Part shown: positions 8,622 to 15,631 of the stretch, one piece after another
Position numbering within the stretch: the first letter of the stretch is position 1
Layout: every line of letters starts with the position of its first letter
Source of the DNA: RGIG3178 sp964533965
GTDB taxonomy: Bacteria > Bacillota > Clostridia > Christensenellales > QAND01
Assembly (NCBI GenBank): GCA_964533965.1
Contig: CAZHNN010000006.1
Location: forward strand, 48,845-112,844
Direction: 5' to 3'
DNA length: 64,000 bases
Notes under the pieces: model-generated
Database searches by the model: none
Told to the model about the DNA's origin: nothing
The model's input: the letters and a program-made list of their open reading frames with translations, nothing else
Position numbers and translations under genes: made by a program

Positions 8622-8853
8622 TCTGCTTCTTTTCCAGATATGCAATCAAGTCGCCGACCGTCTTGAGATCCTTGGCTTCGTCGTTGTCGATCTGAACGCC
8701 AAGCTCTTTTTCTACGCCGATCACCATTTCCACCATGTCGAGCGAATCCATTTCGAGATCCTCAACGAACCTGGCATCGGGGGTGATCTTTGCGCGGTCG
8801 ATGTCCAGCTGTTCGACCAGTTTGTCAGCGATCTTTTCTTGGAAGTTTTGCAT
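8614..8853 (-). CDS. acpP: Acyl carrier protein
   Basis: Small acidic carrier of fatty acyl intermediates; 79 residues. The phosphopantetheine attachment site is Ser 37 in DLEMDSLDMVEM. It is rich in Glu and Asp, as usual. It lies between fabH (35 bp gap) and fabK (8-nt overlap), with a clear Shine-Dalgarno (AGGAGGC) upstream. Confidence 0.95.
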   Translation of the reverse strand: MQNFQEKIADKLVEQLDIDRAKITPDARFVEDLEMDSLDMVEMVIGVEKELGVQIDNDEAKDLKTVGDLIAYLEKKQNA

Positions 8854-8888
8854 GATGATTGCCTCCTGTTTTTTTGTTCAAGGTAAGG

Positions 8889-9866
8889 TTATAATTCCCA
8901 ATCTATCACAACACCGCCGTACGTCAACCCCGCGCCAAAGCCGACAAGTGCAACGCGGTCGCCTTTTTTAAGCCAGCCGCGCTCATAGGCGTCCTGCATG
9001 GCGATGGGGATGGTAGCGGATGAAGTGTTCGCAAAATCACCGATGTCGATGAAGAATTGCTCCTTGGTGAAACTCGTGTTGCGTATCACGCAATCGATTA
9101 TCTTTGCATTTGCCTGGTGCGGGATGACCTTGGTAAACGGCTTGTCCTTGCAGCACTCCTGCATGGCCAACAGCGTTTTTTCCATCGCGTCCGTAGCAAA
9201 CGTAAAGACCTCTTTGCCCTTCATTTGCAGATATTCGGACTTTGCATCGACTGTTTTGCTCAAAAACGGGTTTTGTCTTCCCTCTCGTTTGAGCGTGATC
9301 GCATGATCGATATCCGGAACGGCGCAGAGGATCGGGCAATGGATGCCCGGCGTATCGCTTTGGGAAAGAACAAGTGCGCCCGCTCCGTCTCCAAACAGAA
9401 CGCAGGTGCTCCGGTCCGTCCAGTCAATGACGCTTGACATGATCTCGCTTGCCACCACCAGTGCGTTTTTTACCTGAAGCGTCTCCATCAGGCTTGCCGC
9501 ACTCACAAGCGCATAGACGAACCCGGTGCATCCCGCCGAAATGTCCATGCTGGCGCAATTGTCTATGCCAAGTTCCCGTTGGATCATGCATGCCAAAGAC
9601 GGCGTCACACACTCCGATGCAATGGTGCACACCACGATCAGCCCGATGTCGTTTGGTTCCAAACCCGCATGTTTCAGCGCTTTTCTCGCGGCGTCCGCGC
9701 CCAGCGACAGTGCAGTTTCCTCGTCTGCGATGCGCCGCGTATGGATGCCCGTGCGCTTGGTGATCCATTCGTCGCTGGTGTCCACCAGCTTTGCTAGATC
9801 ATCGTTGGTGACAACGGTTTTGGGCAAACTGTTGGCCAAACCCGTTATTCGAACCGACGCGTTCAT
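8889..9866 (-). CDS. fabH: Beta-ketoacyl-ACP synthase III FabH
   Basis: Starts fatty acid synthesis by condensing acetyl- or branched acyl-CoA with malonyl-ACP. The Cys-His-Asn triad is visible: Cys 113 in MDISAGCTGF, His in PHQANAKI and Asn in FANTSSATIPIA. The DEWITKRTGI block near the N-terminus is typical. 325 residues; 4 bp after accA. Confidence 0.95.
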   Translation of the reverse strand: MNASVRITGLANSLPKTVVTNDDLAKLVDTSDEWITKRTGIHTRRIADEETALSLGADAARKALKHAGLEPNDIGLIVVCTIASECVTPSLACMIQRELGIDNCASMDISAGCTGFVYALVSAASLMETLQVKNALVVASEIMSSVIDWTDRSTCVLFGDGAGALVLSQSDTPGIHCPILCAVPDIDHAITLKREGRQNPFLSKTVDAKSEYLQMKGKEVFTFATDAMEKTLLAMQECCKDKPFTKVIPHQANAKIIDCVIRNTSFTKEQFFIDIGDFANTSSATIPIAMQDAYERGWLKKGDRVALVGFGAGLTYGGVVIDWEL

Positions 9867-9870
9867 ATCG

Positions 9871-10674
9871 TTAGATTCCTCTCATCCTAAGGTATTTTTC
9901 ATGCCGTTTCTCCACCAGTTTGGCGGGAGATATTCCCGACATGCGGCTCAGAGCCGATTTGATGTCTTTTCTTATCTCGTTCACGCAGGCATCCATATTC
10001 CATCTGTCGTACCCTTGCGGCTCCTTGACAATATGGTCGACGATATGGAATTGCTGCAGATCGCCGGCGGTAAGTTTCAGGTTTTCCGCCGCCTCCTGCG
10101 CAAAGGAACTGTCTTTGTACAGGATGGAAGCACAGCCCTCGGGTGTGATCACCGAGAAATAACTGTTCTCGAGAATGATCAGCCTATCCGCCAAAGCCAA
10201 TGCCAATGCGCCGCCGCTGCCACCCTCCCCGATGATGATGGAGATAATCGGCGTTTGCAGCGTTGCCATCGTCTTCAAATGCTCGGCAATGACCATGCCC
10301 TGCCCGCGCTGCTCGGCCTCTATGCCCGGAAATGCGCCCGGTGTATCCACCAAGCAGATGACCGGCCGCTGAAATTTCTCCGCCTGTTTTAACGTGCGTA
10401 TGGATTTGCGGTACCCTTCAGGGTTTGGCATACCGAAGTTGAATTGTATGCGTTCTTCCAGCGTATGTCCCTTTTGCTGGCCAATTACTGTAACCGGCCT
10501 GTTTTCAAACCATGCGATCGCCGTGATGATCGAAGGATCGTCGCCATAACAGCGGTCTCCCTTGATTTCAAACGCGCCGCGGAACAGCTTGTTGATGAAG
10601 TCCATCGCCTGAGGCCTGTTCTGCTTACGGGCGTTCTGCACTCTGTCCCAGGGGCGCTCGAGTTGATCCATCAT
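9871..10674 (-). CDS. accA: Acetyl-CoA carboxylase carboxyltransferase subunit alpha
   Basis: Forms with AccD the carboxyltransferase that makes malonyl-CoA. Recognised from GDRCYGDDPSI, the QQKGH and NFGMPNPEGYRK stretches, VDTPGAFPGIEAEQRGQ and IGEGGSGGALALA, all typical of AccA. At 267 residues it is shorter than the ~315-residue proteobacterial form, lacking most of the N-terminal helix, as in many Firmicutes. It starts right at the accD stop; a second in-frame ATG follows the first. Confidence 0.94.
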   Translation of the reverse strand: MMDQLERPWDRVQNARKQNRPQAMDFINKLFRGAFEIKGDRCYGDDPSIITAIAWFENRPVTVIGQQKGHTLEERIQFNFGMPNPEGYRKSIRTLKQAEKFQRPVICLVDTPGAFPGIEAEQRGQGMVIAEHLKTMATLQTPIISIIIGEGGSGGALALALADRLIILENSYFSVITPEGCASILYKDSSFAQEAAENLKLTAGDLQQFHIVDHIVKEPQGYDRWNMDACVNEIRKDIKSALSRMSGISPAKLVEKRHEKYLRMRGI

Positions 10675-10675
10675 A

Positions 10676-11563
10676 TCATTCAGCCCCCTTGTTGGCTCGT
10701 TCCCGGCCTATATGTCTTCGTTCTATACGCACTTCCTCATCGCTGTGCAGCGCCAGAAGCTGTGCCAGCGTATCGCGCATGTCCTTTCGCTGCACGATGC
10801 GGTCGATCAAACCGTTTTCAAACAGGTACTCCGCCGTCTGAAAGCCTTCCGGCAATTTATGGTTGACGGTCTGCTCGATGACCCTGGGCCCCGAAAACGC
10901 AATCATGGCACCCGGCTCGGCCAATGTGATATCGCCCTGCATCGCGAAGCTGGCGGTGACACCGCCGGTGGTCGGGTGCGTCAACACATTGATATGAAGC
11001 AGACGCTCTTCACCGTGCTGAGCAATTGCAATCGTCGTCCTTGACATCTGCAGCAGTGAATGAATGCCTTCCTGCATACGCGCGCCGCCCGATGCACAGA
11101 AGATGATCAGCGGCAGCCGGTTGCGCGTGGCGAATTCGGCGATAATGACGATCTTTTCGCCGACGACGGTACCCATGCTTCCCATCATGAAATAGGAATC
11201 CATCACGGCAAGCGCCGTGCGGTATCCCTTGATGGTAGCCTTCCCAATAACCACGCCTTCCTGCGCGCCGGACTTGTTTTTTTCCGATTCGATTTTGGTC
11301 TTGTAGCCCGGAAAGGACAACGGGTCGGCGCTTTCCGCTTCCCGCTCTATCTCGATGAAGGAGCCGGGGTCCACAATGCTGTCGATGCGGTCGTACGCCG
11401 GTTGGCGGAACAGGTTGCCGCAGAAAAGACAGACGGAATCGTTGGCGCGCACGATGTCCATGAGCATCTCCTTGCCACACACATGACAACGGAGATGCTT
11501 AAGATCGTCGCTTTTTTGAAGCGCCGATTCATTTTGCTCTATTTGCTCTGTAAACAGGTTCAT
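10676..11563 (-). CDS. accD: Acetyl-CoA carboxylase carboxyltransferase subunit beta
   Basis: Zinc-binding carboxyltransferase subunit. A four-Cys zinc finger sits at residues 26-29 (CHVC) and 45-48 (CLFC). The crotonase-like core follows: VVGEKIVIIAEFA, FCASGGARMQEGIHSLLQM and THPTTGGVTASFAM. 295 residues. Overlaps accC by 4 nt (ATGA) and precedes accA, the usual order for the pair. Confidence 0.95.
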   Translation of the reverse strand: MNLFTEQIEQNESALQKSDDLKHLRCHVCGKEMLMDIVRANDSVCLFCGNLFRQPAYDRIDSIVDPGSFIEIEREAESADPLSFPGYKTKIESEKNKSGAQEGVVIGKATIKGYRTALAVMDSYFMMGSMGTVVGEKIVIIAEFATRNRLPLIIFCASGGARMQEGIHSLLQMSRTTIAIAQHGEERLLHINVLTHPTTGGVTASFAMQGDITLAEPGAMIAFSGPRVIEQTVNHKLPEGFQTAEYLFENGLIDRIVQRKDMRDTLAQLLALHSDEEVRIERRHIGRERANKGAE

Positions 11564-12921
11564 TTTGTCCCCCGCAAAAATCGTGGCAGGAAGGTCTGCT
11601 CAATCCATTTTGTATGCACATGGCCTTCTATAAAGTCGCCATCGTGCAAGATCGCCTGCGCAAACGCGGCGTTGTGGTGTATGCCGACAATGGCCAGCTC
11701 GCAAAGCGCCATATCGGCCAAAGCCGTGGCTTCCTTCCGGCTGTCGGCATAGGAGATGACCTTCATGACCATCGAATCATAAAACGGAGAGATCTCGTCT
11801 CCCGCCATATACCCTGTGTCCACACGTACGCCAATGCCGCAGGGAAGCGTCAGCCCTGTGATCTTGCCGGGAGACGGCCGGAAATTCTCTGCTATGTCCT
11901 CGGCGTTGATGCGGCACTCAATTGCATGCCCTCTGGCAATCAGGTCATCCTGGGAAATGGATAACCGGTGACCCATCGCGACCTGCAGCTGTGCTTTGAC
12001 CAGATCGATGCCATAGATGCACTCTGTAACACCGTGCTCTACCTGCAGCCGCGCGTTCATCTCCATAAAATAGAATGTATTGTCGCTGCCCAATAAAAAT
12101 TCGATGGTGCCTGCGTTCTGATATCCGACGCAGCGCGCCATGCCAACGGCCGCCTGCTCTATGGCCTTCAACACGCTTTTTTCCACGAACGGCGCCGGCG
12201 CTTCCTCAATGAGCTTTTGGTTCTTTCGCTGCAGGCTGCATTCGCGCGTACCCAAATGGATAATATTGCCGTATGTATCTCCCAGAATCTGCACTTCGAT
12301 ATGCCGTGCGTCGGGAATATATTTTTCAAGGTAAACGGAGGAGTCGCCGAACGCCTGTTGGGCTTCCGCGCGCGCAAGCGGGTATTCGCGTTCAAACGAT
12401 TCCCTGTCGGATACGATGCGGATCCCCTTTCCTCCGCCGCCTTTGGCAGCCTTGATCATCATCGGAAATCCTATTGCCTGCGCTGATTTGAGCGCGGCCT
12501 CAAGCGTATCCACCGTTGATTCCGATCCCGATATGACGGGAAATCCGTTCTCCTCGAATATTTCCCGCGCAGCCTGCTTGTCGCCGATGATGCGCATGCA
12601 CTCCGCCGTAGGCCCCACAAAACGGATGTTCTCTTCCTCGCATGCCTGTGCGAACTCCGCGTTCTCCGACAAAAAACCGACACCGGGGTGGATGTAATCG
12701 GCATTATATGCCTTTGCCACCGCCAGCATGCTCTTGATGTTCAGATAGCTCAATTGAGCATTCCTCGGGCCTATGCAGACGCTTTGGTCGGCAAGCCTGA
12801 CGTGCAGGCTCTGCTCGTCGTTCTGCGCATACACCGCTATGGTTTTAAGCCCTACCTTTTTGCAGGTACGGATGATGCGGACCGCCATCTCGCCGCGGCT
12901 TGCAACAAGTACAACGCCCAT
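11560..12921 (-). CDS. accC: Biotin carboxylase subunit of acetyl-CoA carboxylase
   Basis: ATP-grasp enzyme that carboxylates the biotin of AccB. Visible features: VLVASRGEMAVRIIRTC at the N-terminus, IHPGVGFLSENAEFA, the ATP lid KAAKGGGGKGIRIV, RHIEVQILGD, RECSLQRKNQK and MEMNARLQVEHGVTE, where NxRxQVEHxVTE is the family signature. 453 residues. It follows accB with a one-base gap. Confidence 0.95.
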   Translation of the reverse strand: MGVVLVASRGEMAVRIIRTCKKVGLKTIAVYAQNDEQSLHVRLADQSVCIGPRNAQLSYLNIKSMLAVAKAYNADYIHPGVGFLSENAEFAQACEEENIRFVGPTAECMRIIGDKQAAREIFEENGFPVISGSESTVDTLEAALKSAQAIGFPMMIKAAKGGGGKGIRIVSDRESFEREYPLARAEAQQAFGDSSVYLEKYIPDARHIEVQILGDTYGNIIHLGTRECSLQRKNQKLIEEAPAPFVEKSVLKAIEQAAVGMARCVGYQNAGTIEFLLGSDNTFYFMEMNARLQVEHGVTECIYGIDLVKAQLQVAMGHRLSISQDDLIARGHAIECRINAEDIAENFRPSPGKITGLTLPCGIGVRVDTGYMAGDEISPFYDSMVMKVISYADSRKEATALADMALCELAIVGIHHNAAFAQAILHDGDFIEGHVHTKWIEQTFLPRFLRGTK

Positions 12922-12922
12922 G

Positions 12923-13369
12923 TCAACCTTCCTTTGCGAATGCGAAAAGCGCGTCTCCGGAAGTTACAGGTTCATTGTTCTTGGGATAGATGTATTCGAT
13001 GACGCCGGATTTGGGCGCACATATTTCGTTCATGGTCTTCATCGCTTCGATGATGCACAGAGGTTGCCCTTTGTAGACATGGCTGCCGACTTCGACATAC
13101 GGAGGGGACTGCGGATCCTTGCAGCGGTAGAACACGCCGGAGATCGGCGCGTGCACGATGTCCTTCGGCGATACCTGGGGCTCCGCCTGCTTGATGTCCA
13201 TTTCGGACAGCGCTTGGCCTTGTACCGCTTGCGATTCGTCCGATACTGTTTCCGCTGCGGGCGACTGACGGTAGAGGTTGAGCTTTAAATCCTGCGTTTG
13301 TATCTCAATACGGTCAAACGAAGAAGCCTGGGCTTTATCGATTAATGCAAAGATCGTTTCGATATCCAT
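12923..13369 (-). CDS. accB: Biotin carboxyl carrier protein of acetyl-CoA carboxylase
   Basis: Carries biotin between AccC and the carboxyltransferase. The C-terminal lipoyl-like domain has the biotinylation site Lys 111 in CIIEAMKTMNEI, preceded by a Pro/Ser/Gln-rich linker; the N-terminal helix (MDIETIFALIDKAQASSFDR) is typical. 148 residues. ATG 13369 is favoured over an in-frame TTG two codons upstream because AAGGAG lies 7 nt before it. First gene of the acc/fab operon. Confidence 0.93.
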   Translation of the reverse strand: MDIETIFALIDKAQASSFDRIEIQTQDLKLNLYRQSPAAETVSDESQAVQGQALSEMDIKQAEPQVSPKDIVHAPISGVFYRCKDPQSPPYVEVGSHVYKGQPLCIIEAMKTMNEICAPKSGVIEYIYPKNNEPVTSGDALFAFAKEG

Positions 13370-13393
13370 AAGCAATCTCCTTGATTTTATAAG

Positions 13394-13408
13394 GTTAGTA
13401 TTACTAAC
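13394..13408. promoter_or_regulatory. Palindromic candidate operator of the acc/fab operon
   Basis: A perfect 15-bp palindrome, GTTAGTA-T-TACTAAC, lies between the accB promoter and the accB start, 17 bp downstream of the -10 hexamer. Its position suits a roadblock or initiation repressor, and the gene next upstream encodes a MarR-family regulator whose homologues (FabT, FabR) control fab operons in Firmicutes. The link between this site and that protein is inferred. Confidence 0.6.
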
Positions 13409-13425
13409 AATTTTCTATAATGAGC

Positions 13426-13454
13426 ATGTTATCACTTGCCATGGTCTCTGTCAA
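13426..13454 (-). promoter_or_regulatory. Sigma-A type promoter of accB
   Basis: On the minus strand TTGACA (13454-13449), a 17-bp spacer and TAACAT (13431-13426). The -35 is a perfect match. Transcription would start near 13419, about 50 bp before the accB start codon and just upstream of the palindrome at 13394-13408. Confidence 0.65.
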
Positions 13455-13553
13455 CCCGCCCGAAACCCTTGGCGCAAAGCGGTCTTGTGCCATACAATGC
13501 GATGGTATGGTCTTCATCAAAAAGCTTTGTGGTAAAGCGCAAAACAATTGGTA

Positions 13554-14024
13554 TCAGGGGCGCGCTGGAGCCCTGCTCTTGTCCGTTTTGTTGAAAAACT
13601 GCAGCAGCGCCTCCAGAGACTTGATGACGGTCGGATATTCCTCGATTTTGAATTCATATAACAGGCTTTGCACCATGCTGTCGTGAAATTGCCTGTGTTT
13701 GTCATAGCAAACCATGCCCCGTTCCGTCAGCTTCAGCAGGCTCTTGCGTTTGTCCTCATCCAGCCGGACCTTTTCCAAATACCGCTTCTTCTCAAGTCTC
13801 GCGATGGTGACGCTGGCGGTGGCCTTGGTGATGCCCAGCTTTTCGGCAATCTGCGTGAGCGTTACGTTTGGCACATCCTCCACGATTTCCAATATATGCA
13901 TCTCCGTCCGGCTCAGCTGGCTGTTGGAGGCAACCGCAACATCCCTCTCCTGGATGCGAAGGATTTTATAAAACAGATCCTTGAGCACCTGGTTCAGAAT
14001 TTTTTCAACATGTGCCTGTTCCAT
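13554..14024 (-). CDS. MarR-family regulator, probable FabT/FabR-type regulator of fatty acid synthesis
   Basis: A 156-residue winged-helix protein. The recognition region is VTLTQIAEKLGITKATASVTIARLEKKRYLEKVRL, followed by the wing DEDKRKSLLKLTERG; flanking helices would form the dimer interface. It is encoded directly upstream of accB in the same direction, separated by 184 bp that hold a separate accB promoter. Size and position match FabT of streptococci and the FabR-type MarR proteins of Clostridia that repress acc/fab genes in response to long acyl-ACP. The effector and DNA site are not proven here. Confidence 0.8.
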   Translation of the reverse strand: MEQAHVEKILNQVLKDLFYKILRIQERDVAVASNSQLSRTEMHILEIVEDVPNVTLTQIAEKLGITKATASVTIARLEKKRYLEKVRLDEDKRKSLLKLTERGMVCYDKHRQFHDSMVQSLLYEFKIEEYPTVIKSLEALLQFFNKTDKSRAPARP

Positions 14025-14050
14025 TCGGTCACCTCTTTTGAAGATTCGAC

Positions 14051-14071
14051 TTGAAAAACCGTTGTTTTCAA
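14051..14071. promoter_or_regulatory. Inverted repeat overlapping the MarR gene promoter
   Basis: TTGAAAA (14051-14057), 7 bp, TTTTCAA (14065-14071). It overlaps the -10 element of the MarR gene promoter, so a protein bound there would block transcription. It differs from the palindrome upstream of accB, so it is not clearly the same operator. Confidence 0.35.
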
Positions 14072-14098
14072 TATACCATAGATGACTTTGGATGACAA
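14070..14098 (-). promoter_or_regulatory. Sigma-A type promoter of the MarR regulator gene
   Basis: On the minus strand TTGTCA (14098-14093), 17-bp spacer, TATATT (14075-14070). Transcription would begin around 14063, about 40 bp ahead of the start codon. Confidence 0.6.
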
Positions 14099-14233
14099 CG
14101 CAGCGGCCGCTCCGATTAAGTTTTCCATGCTAAACGCCACTCGAACTTCAAGCTTTGCCCGGGCTCTTTTTACGCTCTCTTCTAACCGGTGAAAACCGCC
14201 CTGAAGCGCTTTCTAAATTGCCTAAAAAAGCTA

Positions 14234-14262
14234 TTGCAATTGCCTGCATATCATATTATAAT
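14234..14262 (+). promoter_or_regulatory. Strong sigma-A type promoter of the polyamine operon leader
   Basis: TTGCAA (14234-14239), 17-bp spacer, perfect TATAAT (14257-14262). It points toward the structured leader and speD; the start of transcription is expected near 14269. Confidence 0.7.
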
Positions 14263-14268
14263 CCGAAC

Positions 14269-14632
14269 TTGTTAGGCGTGAGGAAAGAGCCTTTCAGGTG
14301 GGAATACCTGCCAGCAATGAATACTTGATCATCTTTTGTGCAAACAAAAGGTTGGGGCCATGCGGACAGCCGGATCATAAGCCGCAGGCAACTTGGTTGC
14401 CTTATTGGTTGGGCGAATGCTCAAATTTATAAGTTGGCTACTTAATAGCCGTGTGCTTATGGCACATCACGCTTGTGAAGCAATCAATAAGAGTAGTAAA
14501 AGTAATTCCTTGCTATATAGACTCTAACCTCCAAACCTTCATCTGTCGTCGCAATGCTATGCCAGACAGATACGGTTTTCTGGATTGACCACCCAAGCAA
14601 GATGCGTCAAAGCGTCTGCTTGGGTGTTTTTT
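14269..14632 (+). ncRNA. Structured non-coding leader RNA upstream of speD (novel candidate)
   Basis: The segment between a strong promoter and a terminator has no open reading frame but is packed with complementary arms. Seen by eye: CAGGT/ACCTG (14295-14310); CTTTTGT/ACAAAAG closed by a GCAA tetraloop (14333-14350); TGCGG/CCGCA (14361-14386); GGCAAC/GTTGCC (14387-14401); TTGGGC/GCTCAA (14409-14424); TAAGT/ACTTA (14430-14444); GTGTGC/GCACAT (14451-14467); GCTT/AAGC (14471-14481); and ATCTGTC/GACAGAT (14541-14571). GTTAG at 14271-14275 can close on CTAAC at 14524-14528. The RNA ends in a perfect terminator 27 bp before the speD start, so it may be a free-standing ncRNA, a transcription-attenuating riboswitch, or both. 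I compared it from memory with SAM, glycine, lysine, cobalamin, yybP, THF, T-box, 6S, SRP, tmRNA and RNase P RNAs and saw no match; large orphan classes such as raiA cannot be excluded. Confidence 0.6.
14591..14632 (+). terminator. Rho-independent terminator between leader RNA and speD
   Basis: Outer stem ACCCAAGCA (14591-14599) with TGCTTGGGT (14617-14625), one bulged A, inner stem GATGC/GCGTC, then GTTTTTTAC. It ends about 25 bp before the speD start codon, so all transcription from 14269 must read through it to express the polyamine genes. Confidence 0.85.
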
Positions 14633-14657
14633 ACTTTGCCTGAAAAGAGGGAGAGCC

Positions 14658-15425
14658 TTGGAGACCAAACTGAAACTGTACGGGTTCAACAACCTTACCA
14701 AATCATTGAGCTTCAACATATACGATGTTTGCTATGCAAAGAGCAGCTCCGAGCAGCGCGATTATATCGCCTATATCGACGAGCAATACAATGCCGACAG
14801 ATTGATCACGATCATGACGAATCTGACCGACATGATCGGCGCACAGGTTTTAAGCATTTCCAAACAGGATTATGACCCCCAGGGCGCCAGCGTCACGTTT
14901 TTGATCGCCGAGGAAGCGATGTCGGGGTTAAGGGGATATGGTGATACGCTGCTCGCACACCTGGACAAGAGCCATGTGACCGTGCATACCTATCCGGAAT
15001 ACCACCCCGAGACCAGCATCGCGACGTTCCGCGTGGATATCGACGTGGCGACCTGCGGGCAGATTACGCCGCTGCAGACGCTGGATTACCTGATAGGCTC
15101 CTTCGATTCGGATATCATAACAATGGATTACCGCGTTCGCGGATTTACGCGCGACGTGGGCGGCAGAAAGATCTATATCGACCACAAGATCAACTCCATA
15201 CAGGAGTATATCGATCCCAGGACGCTGGATAAGTACGACACGATCGACATAAACGTGTATCAGGCCAACCTGTTCCACACGAAGATGCTGCGCCGTCAGA
15301 TGGACCTGCAGAACTATCTGTTCCAGACCAATGCGAATCAGCTTCCCGAAGCCGAGCGCAAGGCCATCACCGAGAGCCTTCGCCGCGAGATGACGGATAT
15401 CTTCACCTGCAAGAATGTGTATTGA
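14658..15425 (+). CDS. speD: S-adenosylmethionine decarboxylase proenzyme
   Basis: Makes decarboxylated AdoMet, the aminopropyl donor for spermidine. A pyruvoyl enzyme formed by self-cleavage; the processing site is Lys 104-Ser 105 in LDKSHVTVHTYPE, and Cys 133 lies in DVATCGQITPL. At 255 residues it is the long E. coli-like class, not the ~125-residue Bacillus/Thermotoga class. The start is TTG at 14658 with AGAGGGAG upstream. It is the first gene of the polyamine operon, directly after the leader terminator; 206 bp separate it from the next gene. Confidence 0.92.
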   Translation: METKLKLYGFNNLTKSLSFNIYDVCYAKSSSEQRDYIAYIDEQYNADRLITIMTNLTDMIGAQVLSISKQDYDPQGASVTFLIAEEAMSGLRGYGDTLLAHLDKSHVTVHTYPEYHPETSIATFRVDIDVATCGQITPLQTLDYLIGSFDSDIITMDYRVRGFTRDVGGRKIYIDHKINSIQEYIDPRTLDKYDTIDINVYQANLFHTKMLRRQMDLQNYLFQTNANQLPEAERKAITESLRREMTDIFTCKNVY

Positions 15426-15631
15426 AGAAATACAGACTTCATAAGAGAAGATAAATTTACACCATCGATTCCCGATGCCTTACGACGATAACCGCAAAAC
15501 AGGGTTTTGGCGTATGCGGCAAGGCTAACGTGGCTGCATAGAGTATAAAGCGACTTTGCCAACAGATTGATGGAAGGCGGAGCGCAAACTTGAAAAACCT
15601 AATGTTTGTAAGCCGATGAAGGAGAGCGCCT

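Noticed and set aside
13376..13553. FapR or classic FabT box upstream of accB
   Set aside because: The palindrome present (GTTAGTA-T-TACTAAC) matches neither consensus as I know it, and no fapR gene is in the window; it is reported only as a candidate operator.
14269..14632. SAM, T-box, cobalamin, 6S, tmRNA or RNase P RNA
   Set aside because: The conserved cores of these RNAs as I know them are not found in the leader; it is therefore left unassigned.
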